From Molanna angustata (taxonomy: Eukaryota; Arthropoda; Insecta; Trichoptera; Molannidae), in contig OY754972.1 of the NCBI GenBank assembly GCA_963576475.1, forward strand, positions 31,761,890 through 31,825,889: a DNA stretch of 64,000 nucleotides. Reading direction: 5' to 3'. Position numbers and translations under genes: made by a program. This document shows, in pieces, positions 34,901-45,256 of the stretch (position 1 is its first letter; each line of letters begins with the position of its first letter). The notes under the pieces were generated by a model. That model was not told the origin of the DNA, ran no database searches, and saw only the letters and a program-made list of their open reading frames with translations.

Positions 34901-37900
34901 CCTAGTTCTTCTATAATATTCCAACTTCGTCTGTATTAAGGTGTAAAAAAATTGTCATAAAATGTCTCTCAAATTTCTTTTTTTATTTGCATATATGCAC
35001 ACTTTGAGTTTCAATTTCTCCTATAATATTCCAACTTCGTCTCTATTTAGGTGTAAACAATGTGTCATAAAATGTCAATACAATTTTTTTAGTTGCACAT
35101 ATGCAACTATTGAATTCCTAGTTCTCCTATAATTTTCTTAATTCGTCACTATTGAGGTGTTAAAAATTTGTCATAAAATGTCTCTCAAATTTCTTTTTTT
35201 AGTTGCATATTTGCAAACCTTGAGTTTCAGTTTCTCCTATAATATTCCAACTTTGTCTCTATTTAGGTGTTATAAAATTGTCAAAAAATGACTCTACAAC
35301 TTTTTTAATGTTGCATATACGCAAATCTTGAGTTTCTAGTTCTCCTATAATACTCCAACTTCGTCATTATTTAGGTGTACAAAAATTGTCATAAAATGTC
35401 TCTCAGATTTCTTTTTCTAGTTGCATATATGCACACTTTGAGTTTCAATTTCTCCTATAATATTTCAACTTCGTCTCTATTAAGGTGTTAAAAAATTGTC
35501 ATCAAATGTCTCTCAAATTTCTTTTTTTAGTTGTATATATGCACACTTTGAGTTTCAATTTCTCCTATAATATTCCAACTTCGCCTCTATTTAGGTGTTA
35601 AATATTGTCATAAAATGTCACTACATTTTTTTTTTGTTGCATATACGCAAATCTTGAGTTTCTAGTTCTCCTATAATACTCCAACTTCGTCATTATTTAG
35701 GTGTAAAAAAATTGTCATAAAATGTCTCTGAGATTTCTTTTTATAGTTGCATATATGCACACTTTGAGTTTCAATTTCTCCTATAATATTTCAACTTCGT
35801 CTCTATTAAGGTGTTAAAAAATTGTCATCAAATGTCTCTCAAATTTCTTTTTTTAGTTGTATATATGCACACTTTGAGTTTCAATTTCTCCTATAATATT
35901 CCAACTTCGCCTCTATTTAGGTGTTAAATATTGTCATAAAATGTCACTACATTTTTTTTTTGTTGCATATACGCAAATCTTGAGTTTCTAGTTCTCCTAT
36001 AATACTCCAACTTCGTCATTATTTAGGTGTAAAAAAATTGTCATAAAATGTCTCTGAGATTTCTTTTTCTAGTTGCATATATGCACACTTTGAGTTTCAA
36101 TTTCTCCTATAATATTTCAACTTCGTCTCTATTAAGGTGTTAAAAAATTGTCATCAAATGTCTCTCAAATTTCTTTTTTTAGTTGTATATATGCACACTT
36201 TGAGTTTCAATTTCTCCTATAATACTCCAACTTCGTCTCTATTAAGGTGTTAAAAAATTGTCATCAAATGTCTCTCAAATTTCTTTTTATAGTTGTATAT
36301 ATGCACACTTTTGGTTTCAGTTTCTCTTATAATATTCCAATTTCGCCTGTATTTTGGTGTTAAAAAATTGTCATGAAATGTCACTACAATTTTTTTTTGT
36401 TGCATATACGCAAATCTTGTTTTCCAAGTTCTCCAATAATACTCCAACTTCGTTATTATTTAGGTGTAAAAAAATGTCATAGTATGTCTCTGAGATTTCT
36501 TTTTTTAGTTGCATATATGCACACTTTGGGTTTCAATTTCTCCTATAATATTCCAACTTCGTCACTATTAAGGTGTTAAAAAATTGTCATCAAATTTCTC
36601 TCAAATTTCTTTTTTTAGTTGCATATACGTAAATCTTGAGTTTCTAGTTCTCCTATAATTTTCCAAATTCGTCACTATAAAGGTGTTAAAATTTTGTCAT
36701 AAAATGTCACTACAATGGTTTTTTTTACGTGCATAAATGCACACTTTGCGTTTCAATTTCTCCTTTAATATTCCAACTTCATCTGTATTTAGGTGTTAAA
36801 AATTTGTCATAAAATGCCACTACATTTTTTTTGTTGCATATACGCAAACCTTGAGTATTTGTTCTCCTAAAATATTCCAACTTCGTCATTATTTTGGTGT
36901 AAAAAAATTGTCATAAATGTCTCTCAAATTTCTTTTTTTAGTTGCATATATGCAAACCTTGAGTTTCAATTTCTCCTATAATATTCCAACTTCGTCTCTA
37001 TTTAGGTGTAAAAAAATTGTCATAAATGTCTCTCAAATTTCTTTTTTTAGTTGCATAAATGCAAACCTTGAGTTTCAATTTCTCCTATAATATTCCAACT
37101 TCATCTCTATTTAGGTGTTAAAAAATTGTCATAAAATGCCACTACATTTTTTTTTGTTGCATATACGCAAACCTTGAGTTCCTTGTTCTTCTATAATATT
37201 CCAACTTCGTCTCTATTTAGGTGTAAAAAAATTGTCATAAATGTCTCTCAAATTTCTTTTTTTAGTTGCATATATGCAAACCTTGAGTTTCAATTTCTCC
37301 TATAATATTCCAACTTCATCTCTATTTAGGTGTTAAAAAATTGTCATATAATGTCACTTCAATTTTTTTGTTGCACATACGCAAACCTTGAGTTCCTAGT
37401 TCTCCTATAATATTCAAAATTCGTCTCTATTTAGGTGTTAAAAATGTCTCAACAAATTTTCTTTTTTGGTTGCATATATGTACGCAACCCTTTAATTCCA
37501 AGTTAAAATATTGTCATAAATGTCTCTCAAATTTCTTTTTTTAGTTGCACATTATACACACTTTGAGTTTCAATTTCTCCTATAATATTCCAACTTCGTC
37601 TCTATTGAGGTGTAAAAAAATGTCATAAATGTCTCTCAAATTTCTTTTTTTAGTTGCACATTATACACACTTTGAGTTTCAATTTCTCCTATAATATTCC
37701 AACTTTGTCTCTATTTAGGTGTTAAAAATTTGTCATAAAATATCATTTCAGATATTTTTGTTGTTGCATATACCCAAACCTTGAGTTCCTAGTTCTTCTA
37801 TAATATTCCAACTTCGTCTGTATTAAGGTGTAAAAAAATTGTCATAAAATGTCTCTCAATTTTTTTTTTATTTGCATATATGCACACTTTGAGTTTCAAT

Positions 37901-38875
37901 TTCTCCTATAATATTCCAACTTCGTCTCTATTTAGGTGTAAACAATGTGTCATAAAATGTCAATACAATTTTTTTTAGTTGCACATACGCAACTATTGAA
38001 TTCCTAGTTCTCCTATAATTTTCTTAATTCGTCACTATTGAGGTGTTAAAAATTTGTCATAAAATGTCTCTCAGATTTCTTTTTTTAGTTGTATATATGC
38101 ACACTTTGAGTTTCAATTTCTCCTATAATATTCCAACTTCGCCTCTATTTAGGTGTTAAATATTGTCATAAAATGTCACTACAATTTTTTATTGTTGCAT
38201 ATTCGCAAATCTTTAGTTCCTTATTCTCCTATAATATTTCAATTTCGTCTCTATTTAGGTGTTCAGAAATTGTCATAAAATGTCTCTCAAATTTCTTTTT
38301 TTAGTTCATTATATGCACACTTTGACATTCTATTTCTCGTATAATATTCCAACTTCCTCTCTATTAAGGTGAGAAAAAATTGTCATTAAATGTCTCTCAA
38401 ATTTCTTTTTTTAGTTGCATATATGCACACTTTGACATTCGATTTCTCGTATAATATTCCAACTTCGTCTCTCTCTCAAATTTCTTTTTTTAGATGCATA
38501 TATGCACACTTTGAGTTTCAATTTCTCCTTTAATATTCGAAATTCGTCTCAATTTAGGTGTTTGTTTTTGTAATATCACTATAATTTTTTTTGTTGCATA
38601 TACGCAAACCTTGAATTCCTAGTTCTCCTTTAATATACCAACTTCGTCTCTATTGAGGTGTTATTTATTTATTTTTCATAATCTGTCACTACAATTTTTT
38701 TTTAGTTTCATATACACAAACCTTGATTCTAGTTCTCCTATAATATTCCAACTTTGTCTTTATTGAGGTGTTAAAAATTTGTTATAAAATGTCACTACAT
38801 TTTATACAAACAATATTATTGTAACTTATTTTATTTTATTTCAGCAAACATCAACATATTTGGGGAACACTACAG
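31943..38875 (+). CDS. Unrecognised gene, at least two exons, with a satellite in its intron
   Basis: Exon 1 (31943-32185, 81 codons, phase 0) starts MSSIFRDRKFAVTLLKEYYL and ends SLLGSMGDTN before GTAAGT. It has an unusual charged, aromatic-rich composition (ESCTDMRAWSLHEKDRSDHL). Exon 2 is a 31-nt microexon (38845-38875, TTATTTCAG acceptor, GTAACA donor) adding QTSTYLGNTT. The intron of about 6.66 kb is mostly a 109-bp satellite. I do not recognise the product or a domain. A possible end is a phase-compatible exon at 40413 (acceptor TTCATTCTAG) reading DINLLQ and a stop, with AATAAA at about 40492; that would give a protein of about 97 residues. The start is the first Met in good context (AAAATGA). 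Exon 1 is well supported, the rest less so. Confidence 0.55.
32618..32755 (+). mobile_element. tRNA-derived SINE, family B, degenerate copy
   Basis: Starts CTTCGTGGCTCAATTTG (A-box-like), has a decayed B-box, then CTGTCTGGATTTGTGAGAC, a GTCTCCGGTATG segment and TTAATTAATATTTAACAT, matching the body of the copy at 25840-26093. It lies in the intron of the unrecognised gene. 32186-32617 shows nothing else. Confidence 0.6.
32758..32890 (+). repeat. Dispersed repeat, copy 1
   Basis: AGCGGCAAATAAATTGAGTA, then GTGGGGTGCGTAGAGT, TTTTTTGCTTGGTATATG and a GGAAACTATA end match the block at 63565-63685 in order. The type is unknown. From 32891 to 33889 I see only AT-rich sequence with no supported feature. 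Confidence 0.5.
33890..38805. repeat. Satellite array, about 109-bp unit, about 45 copies
   Basis: Each unit reads roughly TTTCTCCTATAATATTCCAA, CTTCGTCTCTATTTAGGTGT, TAAAAAATTGTCATAAAATG, TCTCTCAAATTTCTTTTTTT, AGTTGCATATATGCACACTT. The core GCATATATGC is a perfect palindrome. Four near-identical units between 34241 and 34568 are spaced exactly 109 bp. Higher-order organisation is visible: a 326-bp block (three units) repeats at 35581 and 35907, and a block at about 34845-35155 recurs at 37730-38045. The array fills most of the intron before the 38845 exon. Confidence 0.95.
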
Positions 38876-38926
38876 GTAACATCATATACTTTTTTTATTT
38901 ACTTTACCTACATACTAGATCTAAAC

Positions 38927-39003
38927 CAGGGGATCTCAAACGTGAAATGATGACGATCTACCTCAATATTGTTAGATTACGATCGATCGACTTTGAGAAC
39001 CTG
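38927..39003. mobile_element. Tiny possible hAT-like MITE
   Basis: Ends are near inverted repeats: CAGGGGATCTCAAACGT at the left and ACTTTGAGAACCTG at the right. CAGGG...TCAAA ends are typical of hAT elements. Only 77 bp, so support is thin; the flanks show no clear 8-bp duplication. 39004-39549 holds nothing I can support. Confidence 0.4.
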
Positions 39004-39549
39004 CAAGTATGTGTATTGCAGGATTGTCGTCTAGGTATGGTTTACTATGGCATATATATTAAGTTTTCTGCATAAAATGATTTTTTTATTTAAGGTAAGT
39101 GTAGGTCTGCTTTAAAATTTAAATGAAAAAACTCGTAGTTATTCAAAATTGTGAGTTTATTGGTTTTTACAAAACAAACCACTTCTAGTGTCTTAACTAA
39201 ATAAAAGAGTGAATAAATTTTAGGTGTTTATTCATTACATTTTGTTTTAGTTCTGTAATATATTAATTGATATGTTTAAAATGAAAACCTGACATCTGTG
39301 GAAGTAGTTATAAATCGATAGTTGTTTTGTTTGGTTCAGAACCATTTAAGTAATTATATTGAAACTAGTTGTCAAAGAAACATAAAGAGTATATTGACAG
39401 ATGTCGCCCAACTGGAAAATATAATATATTATTTATTATTAATTTAGCTGTTGTTTCTATGCTTTGGTGAATAATTAAAAATGAATAAATAATGTTAAAT
39501 GGGGAAAAATAAAATTTTGAAATTAAGTAGTAAACACTCTTAACTTTTC

Positions 39550-40410
39550 TATAGTATTCACTCAGTCAAAAAACTTCAAAAAGTTATTCCAACCAACATC
39601 AAAAAAAAGCTCGCACAAACTCTCCTTCTTCCCATTCTCGATTATGCAGATATTTGCTATTTGGATCTTACTCAGGAACTTCTAAACAAGTTAGATCGAT
39701 TACAAAATGTCTGCATACCTTTACAAATACGATCACGTATCATATTTTAGCAAGCAACTCAAATGGCTTCCTATCAGTCTGTGCCGGGATCAACACACTC
39801 TTTGTCTTCTGTTCAATATTTTGAACAACCCTAATGCTCCATCATATCTGATCGAAAGATTTCAACCTCTGGCCTCTCATGGACTCCCGCTTCGATCTAG
39901 AGAAGAGAGAACCCTCGCCATCTCATCACATCCCACGACTTTCTATTTACCATCCTTTCCATGCTGTCCGGTTATGGAACAACTTGGCTCTTGACATTAG
40001 AACTGCACCAACGTTAGCAACCTTCAAAATTAGATTAAAGCACACCCTCTTACTTTCTATTTCTTAACCAACATACTTCCCATTAATTTCCCTATTCCTG
40101 TAGTTAGACATATCCCCTCTCCTTTTTATCCCTTACCTCCCATTGTGTTGTAACAGGTTTCATTTAAGATTTGTTTAATTGTCATTGGTGTAGGTACATA
40201 TTTTTATTCTTCTTACTTTTTTGTGTATAAATTTAATATGTTTATAGTTTTTTGTAGGTTTTCTTTTTTTGTACATGAACCACTTTCACCCATATTTGTT
40301 AGAGATGGTTGTCTGGAAGATATTGCCACTAGGCAATAAGTCCGCCATTTGTACTAGCAAATATGTTTTGTACGTAAATTGTTAAATAAATAAAGAACAA
40401 TAGAAATTCA
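39550..40410 (+). pseudogene. LINE fragment: RT C-terminal region and 3' end
   Basis: Frames at 39707-39994 and 39879-40067 read KQLKWLPISLCRDQHTLCLL, ASHGLPLRSREERTL and RLWNNLALDIRTAPTLATFK, the C-terminal block of CR1/jockey-like LINEs, split by frameshifts. A 3' UTR runs to an AATTGTTAAATAAATAAAG tail near 40405. The GCCACTAGGCAATAAGTCCGCC block is shared with the fragments at 27645-28300. Confidence 0.8.
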
Positions 40411-41065
40411 TTCTAGATATAAACCTGCTCCAGTAAACAACTTGTATACAGTACCTACCATTAACTCTTGAAATTGTATTATTCAAATTGTAAATAAAGT
40501 TTATTGAAAATCAAATCTCCTACCATTTAAGAAAATTATTCTCTGGAAAAGAGAGAATTTTTACAAGTTCCCTACCTATTAAAACAAAATTAGTAAAAAG
40601 TTCTATGATATATTGGATATTTTTTAACATACCCGATATAGTTACATTTCATTGGGATGGTAAATTATTATCTGTAGGACTACTCATGGAGTCGATTAAG
40701 ATTAGATTCAGACTTAAGAAATCTGTTATATTAAGATGAAGTTATTAATTATATTAATTTCTAGTAACTACTGATGGTACTTTAGTACCTACTGACTTCT
40801 TCGTGGTGTCTATAAACATCCTGTATTTTTTTTTGCAATTTTTTGTAAGTCTCTCCACATCTTATACAGATCTACAATTTTTTTCACACAGTTAGGTAGT
40901 GCTTATAAACTCACAAAACATTATACACTCTCGAACTAAACGATTCACACTTTCAGTAGGAGTCAATTTATTTTTATTATATTTATTAAACAAACATCCA
41001 GTTGTGTGAATACATTGTGTTAGTCTAAAAAAATCTAAAACCAGCAAAGTTTCCATAAATGGTTA
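40411..41065. other. Spacer; possible terminal exon at 40413, otherwise nothing seen
   Basis: Acceptor TTCATTCTAG ends at about 40412, followed by DINLLQ-stop in the phase left by the 38845-38875 exon and an AATAAA at about 40492. This may be the end of the unrecognised gene, but a chance match is possible. The rest is AT-rich with no supported feature. Confidence 0.35.
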
Positions 41066-41467
41066 GGGGAGACCCGCCAAAGTTGACGAAGTGCCTAAGA
41101 TGACGAATGCTGTTTTTTTCTCTGTAATGCATAAGTAAGAATACACTATACGATGAAAAGAATAAAGAATAGTATATTGACTACGGATTAAATCAGTCTG
41201 TCTCGTTTCGGCAAAGTTTTTGCATGTGAACTGCAGTTTGTTGTTTTTTGAGTCGTTGATGTAAAAGAAACAGTGTTTAAAAATAGTGTTTTAAAAAATA
41301 TCGGTATACTTAAGTAAAAAACTGTTTACATATTTGAAATAAAGGTGTATTTTACTATATCCTGTAAGTAAATTTAAATCATTAATATTATATTTATGAA
41401 TTATATTTGTATATTTTTTTTAAATGTCACTCACGGGAAAGATGACACGAGTAAGTTGACGAATTCG

Positions 41468-42733
41468 TCATGTGACATCCGTTTGGGGTCGAGTTATGGA
41501 ACGCTTTGGAGAAGCTCATACTGTCGCCCTTGACATCTCTAAAGCTTTCGACCGGGTTTGGCACCGAGGTCTCTTAATGAAACTCCCTTCTTATGGACTA
41601 CCCCAGTCTCTGTGTACTTGGATTGCGAATTTTTTAAAAGATCGCGAAGTCATAACTGTAGTGGACGGTTGCTCTTCTTCTCCCCATTCCATTAATGCGG
41701 GAGTTCCTCAAGGGTCCATTCTACCTCCAACCCTATTCCTCCTACATATCAATGACTTGCTCTTACGCGCCCCCATCCACTGTTACGCTGATGACAGCAC
41801 AGTCCATGACAATTTCTCTTTTGACAAACCTCCTAAACAGAGTGAAATATCAGAAGCCCGGAAAGACCTTCATCAAAAAATAAATAGCTACCTCCACTCA
41901 ATCAATACCTGGGGTGAAAGTAATCTTGTTTCATTTAACGTCTCAAAAACCCAAGCCTGTCTAATTTCTGCGAAGAGAAACCCCAATGAATTGCAAGTGT
42001 CTTTCAACGGAAGCACCCTACCTAACAGCAGCTCTATCGACCTGCTTGGAGTATCTATAACGAACCAATTACACTACAAGGGCTCCATCGAAGCTAAGGT
42101 GAAACTCGCCTCCAAAAAATTGAGCGTACTATATAGAGCGCGCAGATATTTTACTAAGACCCAGATCTGTATACTCTACAAAGCGCAAATACGCCCAATT
42201 ATTGAATATGGCAGTCACCTCTGGAGTGGCGCCCCCCAATACCTACTGAATACCCTCGACGCTGTCCAAAGGCGTGCTATACGTCTGATTGATGATCCAT
42301 CACTGACTGATGGATTGCAATCACTAGAACACAGACGCAGAGTCGGTATTTTAAGTTTATTCTATAGATACTACCACGGGAATTGCTCAGAAGAACTTGC
42401 ATCTTTGGTCCCTCCTCCACCCACTCGCAACAGAGTCACTCGCTTCACTCAATCGCAGCATCCATTCACAGTGGACCTTCAACATATACGAACAAGTCGC
42501 TTCTCGAACTCCTTTATTAACACAGCAGCCCGACTGTGGAACGATCTTCCGAATTCTGTGTTTCCATCTTCGTACAACCCGGGTCTTTTTAAAATCCGAA
42601 TTAATAAACTCTTTTCTAGATTGCAAACCCCTCCCAACGCTACGTAGTGCGCTTCTCCGGAAGAGTAAAATGGACCCAAATCCTAATAGCTGGCGTCCCC
42701 TACGTAGACATGTTAAAAAAAAAAAAAAAAAAA
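41468..42733 (+). pseudogene. 5'-truncated LINE reverse transcriptase (nested)
   Basis: An uninterrupted frame of 391 codons (41472-42647) starting inside RT: VALDISKAFDRVWHRGLLMK near residue 18, GVPQGSILPPTLFLLHINDL, catalytic YADD near residue 105 (HCYADDSTVH), then the thumb and C-terminal block (RRAIRLIDDP, TAARLWNDLPNSVFPS). The endonuclease is missing. A poly-A run at 42714-42733 fits a LINE 3' end. No stop codons inside suggest a recent copy. Confidence 0.88.
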
Positions 42734-42920
42734 TCTTACCCTGCATAGTATATATTATATTTTTGGCTGTCATCTTCTATTGTGAACTTTTTTTATTGTT
42801 AAGGTTGATCAATATACATGTTGTATTATAAAATGTAATAACTTTATACACTTTACAGGTAAGTAATTGTTTCGGAACCGACTCTGTCTAGTGAAGCAGT
42901 TATCTTTAATATTTTTTTAT

Positions 42921-42985
42921 TTTAGATAAAATGCCGTACACATATGAAAGAATGACGGAAAGAGACTTCCTTATTTCATGTTGAC
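42921..42985 (+). pseudogene. Possible start of a pogo-like transposase
   Basis: After an acceptor-like TTTTTTTATTTTAG the sequence reads MPYTYERMTERDFLISC then a stop at 42982. MPxxYxRxTxR starts are seen in pogo/CENP-B-type transposases, which fits the TA-flanked host element. The rest of the frame is lost, and the LINE at about 43000 follows. Weak evidence: about 17 residues only. Confidence 0.3.
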
Positions 42986-42999
42986 TTTTTGAAATTATT

Positions 43000-44031
43000 T
43001 AGGTACATATGTATGATATTATGTGTCAACTCGTAATTAAATGGGCACATGATAATGGGATTATTATAAATGTAAAGAAAACTAAATATATGATAATACA
43101 TTCAGTGCACATGGAAAAGATATGTGACCTCAACATAAAAGGTCACGATTATGAGTGTCTCCATAAAAATGTAACTGATTGTACTTGTCAACAACTACAA
43201 AGGGTTTTTAATTACAGGTATTTAGGGCTTACAGTGGACGTGCACTTTAATTGGAGTTTACATATTGAAAATGTCTGTAATAAATTAAGATCAATTTTAA
43301 GTAAATTTTACCATCTTAAATACTGCGTGTCCAGGCACACCCTGTACTGTCTGTACTATGCTATGTCTGGTCGAGTCTATTATTGACTACGGGCTCAGTA
43401 GTTACGGACGAACCTACCTATAAAACCTAGGTACCTTGATAAAATAAAACAATTACAAATAAGATTTTTAAAAATAATTGCAACAAAAAGAACAGTGGAG
43501 GCAAGTAAAAATAACATTAATGAAATATTCAAAAGATGCAATATTTTACCTATAGAAAAAAAGGTGAATCTTTTACTGACCATAGAAGAACTTTATAACG
43601 AACGATTTAAATTAAAGATCACTCACAAATATACAACTAGACAAATAACGAAAGACTTACTGACAATACCTAAAACAAATAACGTTTACGGCGACAGGAC
43701 AAAAGCAACGATAATTCCGAAACTATTTAACAAACTGCCAAAATATTCAAATTAAAAACAAAAAAAAAATAAAAAAAATGTTAAAAGAATTTTATATATA
43801 AGTTTGTATGTTTTCTTTGTTATATTGTGTTAATGGTTTTAATTATTGTTATATTGTATTGCTAGTTTTTAATTTTTGTTTGTTTATAATTATTTTTTGT
43901 TACATTATCAAATTTATATAAGTGTACGAGAGAGCTAGCACTGTTAAACTGCTTTTGCAGTTTAGTGCAAGAATACTTATTGTTTAAAAAAAATGTAAAT
44001 AAATAAAACTTTAATAAAAAAAAAAAAAATG
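43000..44031 (+). pseudogene. LINE RT thumb and 3' end (nested, degenerate)
   Basis: Frames at 43009-43386 and 43495-43755 read IKWAHDNGIIINVKKTKYMI and YRYLGLTVDVHFNWSLHIEN (post-YADD RT region), then KLFNKLPKYSN at the C-terminus. A stop and a frameshift separate them. A 3' UTR of about 250 bp ends in a poly-A run near 44018-44031. Confidence 0.8.
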
Positions 44032-44353
44032 CAATAAAAATGTTTTAATCCTTTATCTTTTTAATTTAATCTAGAATTGTAAGACATAACCCATACTGTG
44101 ATGCAATTCGTCAACTTTCCCTATGCATATAGTCATTTAACCCGTTATACGGGTAAGATGACGAATTTGAGGATGTTTTTAAAATACAATTTATCTATAA
44201 ATCCTTATGTTTTCGCAAAAAATAATGTTTGTATTATTGTAGGCAAATATATTATCTATAATATAGCAAGCATTTTTGTTCAATAAACATTCCATCAAAG
44301 GTGATATCTTACAAATCCCTTAACATCGCCAACTTAGGCGGGTCTCCCCTAAC

Positions 44354-45213
44354 TATAATTATTAACCCCCTAACAAAACATTAGTTATAACAAAAGTATG
44401 AATAAACAAGAGTGAAAAAATACAGAAAAAAAAAATTAAAAAAAGTTAGAAAATGGAACAATTAAAACATGCCGATTAGACAGTAGTTTCACACTTGTTA
44501 TTTGGTGATATATCTCACCAACAAAGAAAACACTTTTGGTATTACTCCTCGGTTCCAATGAAATCTTTGACAATGTGAGCTAATTACTGAATCGGGAGCA
44601 AATTATGAATAAAACATAGATGCGTTGCTCGTACTGCGAATACAACTTCTATGAACATGTTTGCATCGCATGTCGGCACGGGTTGCAGTACTCTAAATGA
44701 GTTAAAAAATTATTTCCGAGTACAATATATTTTAAAAAATAAGGGACACCCTCTCGATCACTAGTTATTATAAATAAACTTGTCAAGTCTCTCTCTAAAA
44801 TTAGTTAGAGAGAGACTTGACACTTGTCCTGAGATAATATATGCACTTAGAAAGAGATATTTTTTACGCCCTAATACATTCTTTTTACACATGCCCTCTT
44901 ACACATACATACATAACCTTACCCTCACAAATGCACTTACACCTAAACACTTAAACCTTGATTAATAATTTATGTAGCAAAAATGTCTTCTTCTTTTTCA
45001 ACCTATTTCCGTTCATTCCTCCATTTGACTCCACATCATACTGTCCAATGTATTCTGCATCCAGGATGGGCCAGCATATTGTTGTACGATGCAGCAAAAC
45101 TGTATTGCATAGTTATTGTTAGTATAACTTTAGAACAGGCTCTCGCCTAGTGAGATAACAAATTCTATTGTAATATATTAAGTTATATTTTATAAAATAG
45201 TTTGAATATGGAA
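44354..45213. other. No gene seen before the coiled-coil gene
   Basis: AT-rich sequence. An inverted repeat AAGTCTCTCTCTAAAATTAG / TTAGAGAGAGACTTGACA near 44783-44822 forms a strong short hairpin. Nothing else could be supported. Confidence 0.5.
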
Positions 45214-45256
45214 TCAAAATGGGTCAATTTAATGAATCAAAATTGACCCATTTTGA
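45214..45256 (+). promoter_or_regulatory. 17-bp stem-loop over the start codon
   Basis: TCAAAATGGGTCAATTT (45214-45230) and its exact reverse complement (45240-45256) flank a 9-nt loop. The ATG at 45219 lies in the first arm. An upstream ATG at 45208 opens a 12-codon frame that overlaps the stem in another register and ends at TGA about 45244-45246. Both could lower or regulate translation of the coiled-coil gene. Confidence 0.6.

Larger units (their letters stand above)
41066..44349. mobile_element. TA-flanked DNA transposon with two nested LINEs
   Basis: Inverted ends GGGGAGACCCGCCAAAGTTG (left) and GGGGAGACCCGCCTAAGTTG (right, opposite strand), with about 22 of 24 matching bases and TA on both sides (41064-41065, 44350-44351). 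AAGTTGACGAA / AAGATGACGAAT motifs recur in both subterminal regions (41081, 41098, 41444-41465, 44104 on the minus strand, 44155). About 2.3 kb of the interior is later LINE sequence (41468-42733, about 43000-44031). TA borders suggest the Tc1/mariner-pogo group. Its transposase is largely gone. Confidence 0.78.

Noticed and set aside
38860..39075. Open frame of 71 codons after the microexon
   Set aside because: It is read-through past a good GT donor into a small inverted-repeat element.
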